From: Fredinandcohnia onubensis
Lineage (GTDB): Bacteria; Bacillota; Bacilli; Bacillales; Bacillaceae_L
Direction: 5' to 3'
Assembly (NCBI RefSeq): GCF_002734215.1
Contig: NZ_NSEB01000004.1
Location: 124,001-188,000 of the forward strand
DNA: 64,000 nucleotides
Shown here piece after piece: positions 1-8,629 of this stretch (position 1 is the stretch's first letter; every line of letters starts with the position of its first letter). The position numbers and the translations under genes were made by a program. Under the pieces are notes generated by a model. The model saw nothing but the letters and a program-made list of their open reading frames with translations. It ran no database searches and was not told the DNA's origin.

Positions 1-1
1 A

Positions 2-766
2 GGATTTGGTGGGACACCAATAAGAGGACATTATATTTTACCGAAAGAAGCCAAGGAAAACCTGCCTTGTATCATTTTGTACCATGGTTATGGCATGGAT
101 AAGGGGTCTATTTCAGATTATATGAAATGGGTTATACAGGGATATGCAGTTCTAGCGATTGATAATCGTGGGCATGGTGAGAGTAGCGACGACTCTGGCT
201 ACATGACTGGAACAAATGGGACATGGGTGTTACATGGTATTCTAGACAAAACCGAATATTATTATCGAAAAGTATACATCGATAATAAACGTGCAATCGA
301 TTTTCTGTTTACAAGACCTGAAATCGATAAAAGTCGGATTTGTATTTATGGTGGAAGCATGGGTGGAGGAATCTCCCTAGCCGTGGCAGCCTTAGATAAT
401 CGGCCAAAATTAGTAATAGCTGATGTGCCGAATATGTGTAATATTGAACTAGCTATTCAGCTGAAGCTAGAAGGATCGTTAGTTAGCCTCGAGAATTACT
501 TTGCAAGATATCCTGAAAAGACACATCAAGTTTTCAATAACCTAAGTTACTTTGATAATCTGAATTTTGCTTCCATGATAAAAAGTAAGACGAGAGTAAC
601 AATTGCGCTGAAAGATCCGGTTTGTCCACCACAATCGATTTTTGGTGTATATAATCACATTGAAGCAGAGAAGAGTTATGTCGTTTATCCGTTTACTGGA
701 CATAACGTTGGGGGCATTAGCTCACATCTTGATGATACGCTTAAATATGTAAATGAAAATTTATAA
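2..766 (+). CDS. CE7 acetyl esterase / cephalosporin-C deacetylase family hydrolase (5' end cut off)
   Basis: An alpha/beta hydrolase of the acetyl-xylan esterase family, expected to remove O-acetyl groups from xylo-oligosaccharides or related esters in the cytoplasm. The frame is open from base 2 with no stop, so the true start lies left of the window; the first internal start-like codon (TTG at 77) is mid-domain. Visible motifs: the oxyanion region YHGYG, the DNRGHGESSDD segment, nucleophile serine in GGSMGGG (about base 355), acidic residue in LKDPVCPP, and catalytic histidine in TGHNVGG near the end. These match the CE7 Ser-Asp-His layout. The family is usually about 320 aa; about 255 are present. 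Substrate cannot be told from sequence. Confidence 0.85.
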   Translation, partial: GFGGTPIRGHYILPKEAKENLPCIILYHGYGMDKGSISDYMKWVIQGYAVLAIDNRGHGESSDDSGYMTGTNGTWVLHGILDKTEYYYRKVYIDNKRAIDFLFTRPEIDKSRICIYGGSMGGGISLAVAALDNRPKLVIADVPNMCNIELAIQLKLEGSLVSLENYFARYPEKTHQVFNNLSYFDNLNFASMIKSKTRVTIALKDPVCPPQSIFGVYNHIEAEKSYVVYPFTGHNVGGISSHLDDTLKYVNENL

Positions 767-803
767 AAGTAAGAAGTTCACGAAAACTTTATGAGAACAA
801 ACA

Positions 804-839
804 AGGCACAAAGAGTAGCTAAAACCACTCATTGTGCCT
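804..839. terminator. Bidirectional intrinsic terminator between convergent genes
   Basis: Inverted repeat AGGCACAAAGAGT / ACTCATTGTGCCT with a loop of about 10 nt. It lies between the esterase stop and the end of the convergent TPR gene. A T-rich stretch follows on both strands, better on the minus strand. Confidence 0.7.
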
Positions 840-850
840 ATTTGTGTTTA

Positions 851-3526
851 TTAGGATTGGGGAAGCGAACCTGTCCCAGTGTCCCCAGCTGCTGGGACAA
901 GGGACCTGTCCCTGCGTCCCACTATTTTTTCGTAGTGTACGAGTCTTGTTTCGAATAGTTTTAATGGGTCGTAGTAGACTTCTGGGTTTGATTTCATTTT
1001 TGCCAAGGTTTCTTTGTCTTGTTCTATACGGTCTTTTGTTTGGTCGATTGCTCGTGAAAGTCCATCTAAAGGTTCCTTATAGAATAAGCTGACATCCTGA
1101 GGCAATGACCGCTTGAAAAAGTCGAATTGCTGCCAGAACTTACGTTGGATGGATTCCACAACTTCAGCGTAAGAAGCATTTTCTACATATTTTTTGTACT
1201 GGTTGAGCATGTAGGATTGCTGTTTTTGTGGTAGCAAGCCCAACACTTTGCCTGCGCCTTTTAGCAATACTTGCGCTGGATTGTGGCGAAGCATGATGTT
1301 CTCCTTATCAATTTGGATTTGATAAGTCATGCGACCAATGTCTCGGCGCCAGTCCTCAACGACTTTAAAGTCACATTCCAACTTAAGCTCTTTTTCAGGA
1401 TAGACCTCAGACAGTGACTGAGTCATGTCATTTAAATATTCTTGAGTTGCAACCAACTTCGAATTGGAGTTTTCGAGCCACTCTTGAAGCTTAGTAGAAA
1501 GACCTGGTATAACCTCTTGATGGAATAAACGCTGAATCTCTTCGTTCATTTTTTCATTTAACTCAATATGCAATTGGTTGAGGTTGCTGTCTTCTGTAAT
1601 AATCTCCGAGCAGCCTGTAAGGATCTTTGGTATTTTTTCAGAAAGATCTCGTTTAACGTCCGCGATTACTTTGGAGAATGAATCCGTAATCTCTTTACTT
1701 TTCTCGGTTTCCTTATCATGAAGGCTATTTAAAAATCCAGCTAACCTTGTATTGTATTCTTCATTATGCGCGATTACATCGAGTAATTTGTTCTCTGCAT
1801 CGGCACGTTTTTTCAATAGGCTTGAAATCACTTTTCTCAATAAAAATAGGGTTTTTCCAACACGATAATTCGTTCCGAAGCCTATTTTAATATCGCGTAA
1901 GAAGTTCATGTTTCTTACTGAATGAATCACCGCATCTGGGAAGTATTCCTGTATTTTCACTGTGTCCAATGTATTACGCAATACAAAATGGACCGGAGTA
2001 TCCTTTGCGCTATGTTTAATTTGTGCAAGATAGTCAAAATCAGCCTCTGACAGGCTTTCTGCATCGCTCACGAATAATACGCCATCGACAACTGGTAAGA
2101 AGCCGAACGTTTTTCTCTTCTCCATAAAATACTCTTTATATCCAGTGGTATTCAATCGCAGTTCAGACGTTCGTAACTGGGCAGATGGCACTGTCACCTC
2201 TAAAATAGAGTCTGGAGTAATGGCTTCCTCCGGACTTGGCAGAGGATGACGACCAGCGTCCGACACGTCGGATATCCCTTTTTCTGCTCCGTATTGAATG
2301 CTTGTAAAATTAGAAAGAGTTGGAGTCAGCAATTCCTCATCTAAAATGGAATTTACAAATGAAAACTTACCTTTTCCTAGAACAAGTAAATTCGTTGTTT
2401 TCGTATCAAAAAGTTGATCAAAGCCCCATATTAAACGGTCGCTTGTTTCGATATTATTTTTTTGAGCCCAATCAATGATTGTTTTCATGAAGTGTTGGCA
2501 TTCATCCAGCGATAATGAACGACTATGTGCGTTTTCTACGACAATTTCAGCCTCTTTTACGATTACCATTTTGATGGCGGAAGGGAAAATATCATCCCAC
2601 GCAAGGATGGCTGCCGCTGCAGCTAACCCATTAGTTGCAGTCGTTGTATTTAACCAATTGACCAGTAATTTTGGCATAAGCTGCCCGATATCACGTAGTA
2701 AATAATCACCAGTCGTTAATCCAAGATACGCTTCCTCGAATAAATGAGTAATGGTATGCCACTGTTCGTAAGGATTAATCTCTAAATCCTTCATGATTTT
2801 TACGACCGCTTGAAGCCAGTTTAGATATTCGCTTGTATTCTGGTAGCTTTTCCAAACAGCTGCCATTAGCTGTTTAAATCTTGCTTGGTCAAGTTCGTAT
2901 AACTTGCGCAATACCGAAACGAATGTATCAGGTGCAAATGAACTGCTATGCCCTAATTCGCAGTAATCAATTAAAGCGTCAAACCATTCAAGACCCTCTG
3001 TTCGCTTCGTTTCATTGATAGCCAGTTCAATCGCATTTTTCCAATCTTCTTGTTCCTCGTAAAAATGCTTGGCAACCCTTGTAATGTTTGGATAATCGGG
3101 ATTTCCTTCAACTGCTTCCTGAATAACACGGTAAGCTGCATCAATCTTGTTATCCTCAAGATAAAGTGAGAATAGGCTCAACGAAACCTCACTGGTCAGG
3201 GTTTTATTACTCGAAATAATTGAGCCATACACTTCATCCGCATTTGAGAGCAAGCCAAGCTCATAATACGCATCCGCAATGTTTTTCTTCGCCCACGGCT
3301 CTAAGTCGTTCGAGATGTTCTCCCACTTATAAATCGCCGCCTCATAATCCTTGTAATGAAAATAAATTTCCCCTTGCGCAAAGCGTATATAGGACAGGTC
3401 ATACAGCTCCTTCTCCTGTTCAGCCATATATGCCTCACCAAGAATCTCAACCGGATGCCTCGTGTCATTTTCAGAAATAAACGTTTGATAATACGTCTTC
3501 GTAATAAACTCATGCTCAGATGTCAT
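851..3526 (-). CDS. TPR-domain protein with degenerate dynamin-like GTPase module
   Basis: Predicted 891-aa cytoplasmic protein of unknown function. The N-terminal third is a helical TPR-like solenoid (for example the AQGEIYFHYKDYEAAIYKW unit). The middle resembles a dynamin-type G domain with an eroded P-loop (VLGKGKFSFVNSIL lacks the normal GxxxxGKS/T order) and an LPVVDGVLFVSDAE stretch where DTPGL and switch II would be. The C-terminal half is coiled coil. I start at the ATG whose complement is 3524-3526 because GGAGGT lies just upstream. A longer in-frame start at 3670 would add 48 residues that only translate the dispersed GGGACA repeat. The last roughly 20 residues (VGRRDRSLVP and onward) also translate a repeat copy, so the original C-terminus was probably shorter. 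Function not assigned. Confidence 0.7.
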   Translation of the reverse strand: MTSEHEFITKTYYQTFISENDTRHPVEILGEAYMAEQEKELYDLSYIRFAQGEIYFHYKDYEAAIYKWENISNDLEPWAKKNIADAYYELGLLSNADEVYGSIISSNKTLTSEVSLSLFSLYLEDNKIDAAYRVIQEAVEGNPDYPNITRVAKHFYEEQEDWKNAIELAINETKRTEGLEWFDALIDYCELGHSSSFAPDTFVSVLRKLYELDQARFKQLMAAVWKSYQNTSEYLNWLQAVVKIMKDLEINPYEQWHTITHLFEEAYLGLTTGDYLLRDIGQLMPKLLVNWLNTTTATNGLAAAAAILAWDDIFPSAIKMVIVKEAEIVVENAHSRSLSLDECQHFMKTIIDWAQKNNIETSDRLIWGFDQLFDTKTTNLLVLGKGKFSFVNSILDEELLTPTLSNFTSIQYGAEKGISDVSDAGRHPLPSPEEAITPDSILEVTVPSAQLRTSELRLNTTGYKEYFMEKRKTFGFLPVVDGVLFVSDAESLSEADFDYLAQIKHSAKDTPVHFVLRNTLDTVKIQEYFPDAVIHSVRNMNFLRDIKIGFGTNYRVGKTLFLLRKVISSLLKKRADAENKLLDVIAHNEEYNTRLAGFLNSLHDKETEKSKEITDSFSKVIADVKRDLSEKIPKILTGCSEIITEDSNLNQLHIELNEKMNEEIQRLFHQEVIPGLSTKLQEWLENSNSKLVATQEYLNDMTQSLSEVYPEKELKLECDFKVVEDWRRDIGRMTYQIQIDKENIMLRHNPAQVLLKGAGKVLGLLPQKQQSYMLNQYKKYVENASYAEVVESIQRKFWQQFDFFKRSLPQDVSLFYKEPLDGLSRAIDQTKDRIEQDKETLAKMKSNPEVYYDPLKLFETRLVHYEKIVGRRDRSLVPAAGDTGTGSLPQS
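892..923. repeat. Dispersed GGGACA repeat, copy A (inside 3' end of TPR gene)
   Basis: A 32-nt stretch starting CTGGGACAAGGGACCTGTCC is 31/32 identical to bases 3613-3644 in the same orientation. It contains the palindrome GGGACctGTCCC, typical of small non-coding palindromic repeats. It forms part of the last codons of the TPR gene. Confidence 0.75.
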
Positions 3527-3589
3527 ATGTAAACCTCCAATGCTCAGACAGTGGAATCGAGTCGGTGGGTCCTCGCCCATTGGGCAGAT

Positions 3590-3740
3590 CCCCATCAAGG
3601 TCTCGCCACGCTCTGGGACAAGGGACCTGTCCCTGTGTCCCACTGTCTTTTGATGTTTAATTTGGTTCATTTGTTCTTTTATAGGTATTCGTATACCGAA
3701 TCATATATTAATACGTTTTAAAAGCTGATTTTATGTCGAT
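3590..3740. repeat. Dispersed repeat, copy B with about 110-nt flank
   Basis: The GGGACA palindrome (3613-3644) is followed by a segment (about 3645-3740: TTTGATGTTTAATTTGGTTC ... ATTCGTATACCGAATCATAT) that recurs in diverged form at 4195-4300. It lies upstream of the TPR gene start and could be read into a false N-terminus of that gene. Confidence 0.65.
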
Positions 3741-3917
3741 TATTGGAGAAATGAAAATAGTAATCTATTTAAAATGAAATGTGCCTTAAAAGGATTGTAC
3801 TAAATAGGAATGCTTTGTTCAATTAAACGTCCTTTAAGTCGTATGTGCTGAAGGAATAAGGAGCTATGTGAAAAATAGTGGGCCGGCGGACCCCGTCTCT
3901 CGCCAAACCAATAAGAA

Positions 3918-3941
3918 GGACCAAATCATTTGATTTGGTCC
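3918..3941. terminator. Intrinsic terminator overlapping stop of small gene
   Basis: Perfect 11-bp stem GGACCAAATCA / TGATTTGGTCC with a 2-nt loop, T-rich on both sides. On the minus strand the stop codon of the 49-aa gene lies in the left arm, a compact gene-end arrangement. Confidence 0.8.
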
Positions 3942-4075
3942 CTTTTCATATTAAGAATTTTTTTATTTCTTCTATTTAATGTTTTGTCATTCTTTTTCAC
4001 CTTATATCTAAAAAGTTCTCTTAAAAAAATTACTGTTAATGTTATCAGTTTAATAATAAACAGAATTTTCCTCAT
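3926..4075 (-). CDS. Small membrane-anchored basic protein, 49 aa, unknown
   Basis: The ATG at the complement of 4073-4075 is preceded by GGAGG at 5-nt spacing, and the stop falls inside a strong terminator, so a short gene is well supported. The product has one N-terminal hydrophobic helix (RKILFIIKLITLTVIFL) followed by a strongly basic tail (many K/R/N), consistent with a small membrane protein with a cytoplasmic cationic tail. A longer start at 4159 has no ribosome site and is not preferred. No family recognised. Confidence 0.55.
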   Translation of the reverse strand: MRKILFIIKLITLTVIFLRELFRYKVKKNDKTLNRRNKKILNMKRDQIK

Positions 4076-4149
4076 GATATCCTCCATTTTTCTACCTCTG
4101 AGAATCGGACGGGTCCTTCTGTATTTTACCATATACATACGTAATTGAA

Positions 4150-4300
4150 AGTGGGTCAAGGGACAGGTACTCTTATCCCAGAATGTCTCACACTGTCATT
4201 TGATGTTAAATTTGGTTCATTTGTCCTTTTAGGTAGTCGAATACCATATCATAAATATATACGAAGTTATCACTCGGATTATGTCGGTTAATGTAATTCA
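4150..4300. repeat. Dispersed repeat, copy C (diverged)
   Basis: GGGTCAAGGGACAGG, then CACTGTCATTTGATGTTAAA and TTTGGTTCATTTGTCCTTTT, then a GTCGAATACC half-site. It parallels 3600-3740 in order but is more diverged, and lies directly upstream of the ChW-repeat gene. Confidence 0.6.
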
Positions 4301-4408
4301 ATGAATATATACGAATATTAATATAGAACACTTGAAAAATTCACTATATACATGTTCTAATACAAGATATAATTAGTATATATGATTTTTGAAAAAGGGG
4401 CGAAACAA

Positions 4409-6562
4409 GTGATTGGGTTGAAAAGGCTTTCTTGTATATTGGTAGCTTCGTTTATTTTTACTATCTTTCTTGTGAATCCTAAAGTCCAAGCAATACTCTA
4501 TGATGAAGGTCCGACGATTAATTTGGAATCTATAAAGGTAACTCCTAAGGATATAGGTCCAAATGAGAGAGTTACCATCAGTATGGAAGTAACAGATAAC
4601 GATTCTATCGAATTAGTTACGGCAACGTTTAAATCTAAATTGAATATAAATAAATTAATTAAGCTGACATATAATTCTGACACTCATTTATATGAAGGAT
4701 CCTTACTAATTAAAGATGATTTTGATATAGGTGAATGGACTTTATACGAGATATATGCACGTGATAGCAAAAATGAAGTAACCAAGATTTATGCGGACTA
4801 TGTTAATGACAGTTTATTTCGTAGCGAGGATTTGACCAATCATTCCTTTTTTGTGCAAAATACAAATCCATTATCAGTTGATGTAAGTTCTATCTCTGTA
4901 ACTAGAGTCTTAGGCTATGATAATCTTTTAGATTTAAGTTTTAAAATAAATAATCCTGAATTATTAGGGAGTAGGGTTGTTCGAGTTGGGTTTATGGGAC
5001 CAGAGGAGGAAAACTCACTTTATCCAAACATTGAGTACTTTGATTTATATTGCGATGATGAGGGGAATGTTAATAGAAGTAGGATTACTGAACAATTTAC
5101 CGAAAAACATGAGTTAGGTGAATGGAAATTAATTTCAATCTCTTTAGTCATGAAGGACCCCTTTGGAAGTAAAGTTTTATATGATACACAATACAGTGAG
5201 CAAAATTCAAGTAACAACAGGACCTTTGGAACCGCGGAGCTAAGTGCCGGAAATTTAATACTACAGAAGAGAGTATCTGGTACCCCTATGATTGATGTTT
5301 CATCAGTTCAAATTGATAAGACTGTTTATTCCGCTGGTGATACTTTGGAAATTTCGGTTAAACCAATTCAGGGGGCTGAAATCCTAAATCAAATAGGAAT
5401 TAACTATTTCAACAAGGAAACGAATGAGAACATACAATTCGGAGGCTATTACGACGCGAACCAAAAAAAGTATATCATACAATCCTCTATAAGTAGCGAT
5501 ATTCATACAGGGGACTGGGTTGTTGACAGTGTTCTACAATATAAAGAGGATGGCAGTATATCACCATTGTATAATAGTAGATTATATGGTGAAAATCATT
5601 ACGATTTTATTTCGGGTAATTTAACAATTAAACCTTATGTTAATAACCAACCAACTATCACCTATTCAACACACATACAATCATACGGATGGCAGAACTT
5701 TGTGGAAAATGGACAAATGAGTGGTACTTCTGGCGAGGCAAAACGACTAGAGGCAATAAAAATACAACTCAAAGATATATCACAAAATCAAGGTGAGGTT
5801 CAATATAAAACACATGTCCAAACCTATGGATGGCAAAATTGGGTAAGTAATGGACAGATAAGTGGAACATCAGGAGAAGGAAAACGGTTAGAAGCGATTC
5901 AAATACAGTTAACTGGAGAAATTGCATCTGCTTATGACATCTATTATCGAGTTCATGCACAGACATATGGATGGTTAGATTGGGCGAAAAATGGACAATC
6001 TGCAGGAACGTCTGGATTAGGGAAACGTCTAGAAGGAATTGAAGTAAAGCTTGTACCAAAAGGAGAATCCGCACCTGGTTCTATTACTAAACCATTTATT
6101 CAGAAAGAACCAACCGTTTCCTATTCTACACATGTCCAAACCTATGGATGGCAGGGATATGTAGAAAATGGACAAATGAGTGGAACTTCAGGACAGGCAA
6201 AACGATTAGAAGCGATAAAAATACAACTTAGAGATTTACCAACTTCAGGTGGAGTTCAGTATAAAACACATGTCCAAACCTACGGATGGCAAAATTGGGC
6301 TAGTGATGGACGAATAAGTGGAACATCAGGAGAAGCGAAAAGATTAGAAGCGATCCAAATCCAATTAACCGGTGATTTATCAAAAAGGTATGACATCTAT
6401 TATCGAGTCCATGTAGAAAGCTATGGCTGGTTAGATTGGGCAAAAAATGGACAATCTTCGGGGACGGAAGGTAAGGCAAAGCGTTTGGAAGGAATAGAGA
6501 TTAAAATAGTACCAAAAGGAAACGGGGCTCCTGGAAACACAACTAATCCTTTTATTAAGTAA
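4409..6562 (+). CDS. Secreted protein with six C-terminal ChW repeats
   Basis: Exported protein of about 717 aa. I choose the GTG at 4409 because AAAAAGGGGCG lies 7 nt upstream; the ATG at 4382 has no ribosome site. An N-terminal signal peptide (LSCILVASFIFTIFLVNPKVQA) is followed by beta-rich Ig/Bacterial-Ig-like segments (about residues 35-400). Six tandem repeats then run from about 5650 to 6540. Each has the pattern H-x-Q-T/S-YGW...W/Y...NG..SGT(S/E)G..KRLE(A/G)I.I, the 'clostridial hydrophobic with conserved W' (ChW, PF07538) signature. They are arranged as two blocks of three, the second a near-duplicate of the first. ChW modules are thought to be surface or carbohydrate binding. Exact role unknown; a cell-surface adhesin or substrate binder is inferred. 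Confidence 0.8.
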   Translation: MIGLKRLSCILVASFIFTIFLVNPKVQAILYDEGPTINLESIKVTPKDIGPNERVTISMEVTDNDSIELVTATFKSKLNINKLIKLTYNSDTHLYEGSLLIKDDFDIGEWTLYEIYARDSKNEVTKIYADYVNDSLFRSEDLTNHSFFVQNTNPLSVDVSSISVTRVLGYDNLLDLSFKINNPELLGSRVVRVGFMGPEEENSLYPNIEYFDLYCDDEGNVNRSRITEQFTEKHELGEWKLISISLVMKDPFGSKVLYDTQYSEQNSSNNRTFGTAELSAGNLILQKRVSGTPMIDVSSVQIDKTVYSAGDTLEISVKPIQGAEILNQIGINYFNKETNENIQFGGYYDANQKKYIIQSSISSDIHTGDWVVDSVLQYKEDGSISPLYNSRLYGENHYDFISGNLTIKPYVNNQPTITYSTHIQSYGWQNFVENGQMSGTSGEAKRLEAIKIQLKDISQNQGEVQYKTHVQTYGWQNWVSNGQISGTSGEGKRLEAIQIQLTGEIASAYDIYYRVHAQTYGWLDWAKNGQSAGTSGLGKRLEGIEVKLVPKGESAPGSITKPFIQKEPTVSYSTHVQTYGWQGYVENGQMSGTSGQAKRLEAIKIQLRDLPTSGGVQYKTHVQTYGWQNWASDGRISGTSGEAKRLEAIQIQLTGDLSKRYDIYYRVHVESYGWLDWAKNGQSSGTEGKAKRLEGIEIKIVPKGNGAPGNTTNPFIK

Positions 6563-6610
6563 GTATAAAGTGAAACCTGACCTTTTAGCTATAGGATTAT
6601 TTTCTATGGG

Positions 6611-6645
6611 GATGTCTGTAATATTACAGGCATCTTCTTTTTTGT
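6611..6645 (+). terminator. Intrinsic terminator
   Basis: Stem GATGTCTGTAAT / ATTACAGGCATC followed by TTCTTTTTTG, just after the ChW gene. Confidence 0.8.
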
Positions 6646-6801
6646 TCATTACTATTGTGTTAAAATAAAACCTTCGAAAGAATTGGTAACAACATATTAA
6701 AAATATGTTGTAAAGTACATTTTCGTTATAAGATTATGTATAATCCAATTACAAGTATTGGGGCAAAAGATAAAAATAAAAGTACAAAGTGGGATGTATG
6801 T

Positions 6802-8238
6802 ATGATACAACAAGAATTGAAAAAAGGCATATTAATAAACTTTATAGCAAAATATAGTACAATTATTATTCAGCTTATTATTACCAGTATTTTAGCAAGG
6901 TTATTGACTCCTGAGGAATTCGGAATTGTAGCGTTAATTTTAGTTTTTATTACGTTTTTTAACATGTTAGGTGATATGGGGATAGGACCAGCTATCATTC
7001 AGAATAAAAGCCTAGATGAAAATGACATAAGAAATATATTTAATTTTACGTTAATGATAGGTGTAGTATTAGGTGCCGTTTTTGCTCTCTCAGGAAGGTT
7101 TATTGCAGACTTTTATGACAACCTTGCTTATATCAATATTAGTTTAATGTTAAGTCTCGTTGTCCTATTTTCGATTCTAAATATTGTTCCCGAAAATCTG
7201 CTTTATAAAGATAAGAGGTTTTTAACAGTTGGAATCATTGGAGTCGTTGCTAATGTTTTTTCTGGAGCAATAGCAATTATACTTGCTTATTTGGGCTATG
7301 GGTACTATGCGTTAATCTTTCAATCGATTTTATCTATTTTTATGAGATTTATCATTGGAACAAGGATTGTCAAACTTAAAATGAAGTGGCAATGGGGATT
7401 TTACTCCGTAAAGAAGATACTTAATTTCTCTACTTATCAATTTTTATTTAACTTTGTGAATTATTTTTCAAGGAACTTTGATAACCTATTGATTGGTAAA
7501 GTAATGGGACCTACTGCTCTTGGTTATTATGATAAAGCTTATAGGTTAATGCTATATCCTCTTCAAGGTATAACATTTGTCATAACACCAGTTTTACATC
7601 CGGTGCTATCCCAGTATCAGGACGATGTTAGTTATATTCATCAAGCCTATCAAAAATTAATAAATATCTTATCTTTAATTGGAGGCTTTTTCTCCGTTTA
7701 TTGCTTTTTTGCGGCAGAAGAAATTATAAGAATTCTGTTTGGGGAACAATGGTTACCAAGTGTTCCTACTTTTAAAATACTAGCACTGTCATTAATATTC
7801 CAAATGGTTACTTCCAGTTCGGGATCAATCTTTCAATCAACAAATAAAGTAAAGTTTCTATTTATTTCAGGGGTTATATCATCAATTGTAAATATAACTT
7901 CAATGATTATAGGTAGTTTATTTGGAAAAATAGAATATGTAGCTTTAGGTATACTAATCGCATTTGGGCTCAACTTTTTCCAAGTATTTTTCTTGTTAGG
8001 CCGATTTGTGTTTAAATCTTCAACTTTTTCTCTGTTGAAGGAAATGAAAAATACAATAATAGTTGTAGTTATTATGGCAGGGTTCTTCTTTTTAATAAAA
8101 TTTGAATTTAGTAATGTTATTATTAGCGCAGTATTTAAGTTAATAGTTGCTTCCGTTGGCTTTATAGTAGGATTGCTTGTTACTGGACAATTTAGTACGA
8201 TAAAATCACTTTTTTTAAGAAGAGGTCGGAGTAACTAA
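6802..8238 (+). CDS. Polysaccharide flippase (Wzx / MOP-superfamily)
   Basis: Integral membrane protein of about 478 aa with some 12-14 hydrophobic segments. The N-terminal signature resembles Wzx/TuaB-type exporters (ILARLLTPEEFGIVALILVFITFF, then NMLGDMGIGPAIIQ). These move undecaprenyl-linked oligosaccharide units across the membrane. I start at the ATG at 6802, where the conserved helix-1 region begins; 22 further residues upstream (from 6736) are hydrophilic and unlike the family. It stands alone between terminators, close to the surface-polysaccharide genes further on. Substrate unknown; the nearby rhamnose and teichoic genes make a wall polysaccharide likely. Confidence 0.85.
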   Translation: MIQQELKKGILINFIAKYSTIIIQLIITSILARLLTPEEFGIVALILVFITFFNMLGDMGIGPAIIQNKSLDENDIRNIFNFTLMIGVVLGAVFALSGRFIADFYDNLAYINISLMLSLVVLFSILNIVPENLLYKDKRFLTVGIIGVVANVFSGAIAIILAYLGYGYYALIFQSILSIFMRFIIGTRIVKLKMKWQWGFYSVKKILNFSTYQFLFNFVNYFSRNFDNLLIGKVMGPTALGYYDKAYRLMLYPLQGITFVITPVLHPVLSQYQDDVSYIHQAYQKLINILSLIGGFFSVYCFFAAEEIIRILFGEQWLPSVPTFKILALSLIFQMVTSSSGSIFQSTNKVKFLFISGVISSIVNITSMIIGSLFGKIEYVALGILIAFGLNFFQVFFLLGRFVFKSSTFSLLKEMKNTIIVVVIMAGFFFLIKFEFSNVIISAVFKLIVASVGFIVGLLVTGQFSTIKSLFLRRGRSN

Positions 8239-8281
8239 TCAAAACCTAAGTCTAATATACGTGTTGAAATATACAAATAAG

Positions 8282-8312
8282 AAAAACCGACATAAAATGT
8301 CGGTTTTTCTTA
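8282..8312. terminator. Bidirectional intrinsic terminator
   Basis: Stem AAAAACCGACAT / ATGTCGGTTTTT, T- or A-rich on both flanks. It serves the flippase and the convergent 43-aa gene. Confidence 0.88.
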
Positions 8313-8444
8313 TTATAATTGATTTGTTGCAATTGTTATTAAAGCACTTACTGCAATTACGACAATGGGTAATGTACAGTATAATATAATTTTATTTCTA
8401 TTTTTTCTTCTTTCTACCTCTTCTGGTGTTAACCAGTGTTGCAT
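8313..8444 (-). CDS. Small membrane protein, 43 aa, unknown
   Basis: Short gene on the minus strand with an excellent ribosome site (AAGGGGGAG, 5 nt before ATG) and an intrinsic terminator directly after the stop. The product starts MQHWLTPEEVERRKNRNK, a charged cytoplasmic head, and ends in one hydrophobic helix (ILYCTLPIVVIAVSALITIA). It resembles small single-span proteins common in Bacillus; no named family recognised. Confidence 0.65.
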   Translation of the reverse strand: MQHWLTPEEVERRKNRNKIILYCTLPIVVIAVSALITIATNQL

Positions 8445-8599
8445 GTGTGCTCCCCCTTTTACTCGTTACCTAAATCTACTACTTTTTTCTCTCTATTTAT
8501 GAGGCTCATTGTAATCCAACAATATTATCGGCGAAATTTGTCGAAAGTTTAATAGGTCTAAGGACCTAATCTTGAGGTGGGAATTTATAGAAATGAAAG

Positions 8600-8629
8600 A
8601 AGCGATAAACCCATAAGGTTTATCGCTTA
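8600..8629 (-). terminator. Intrinsic terminator of the LCP gene
   Basis: Inverted repeat AAGCGATAAACC / GGTTTATCGCTT whose arm contains the LCP stop codon; followed on the minus strand by CTTTCATTTCT. Confidence 0.75.

Noticed and set aside
832-1092. Plus-strand open frame over the repeat and TPR gene
   Set aside because: It lies opposite the supported minus-strand gene, with low-complexity residues and no ribosome site.
3671-4381. tRNA, sRNA or transposase remnant in the gap
   Set aside because: Only repeats, a terminator and one small gene could be supported.
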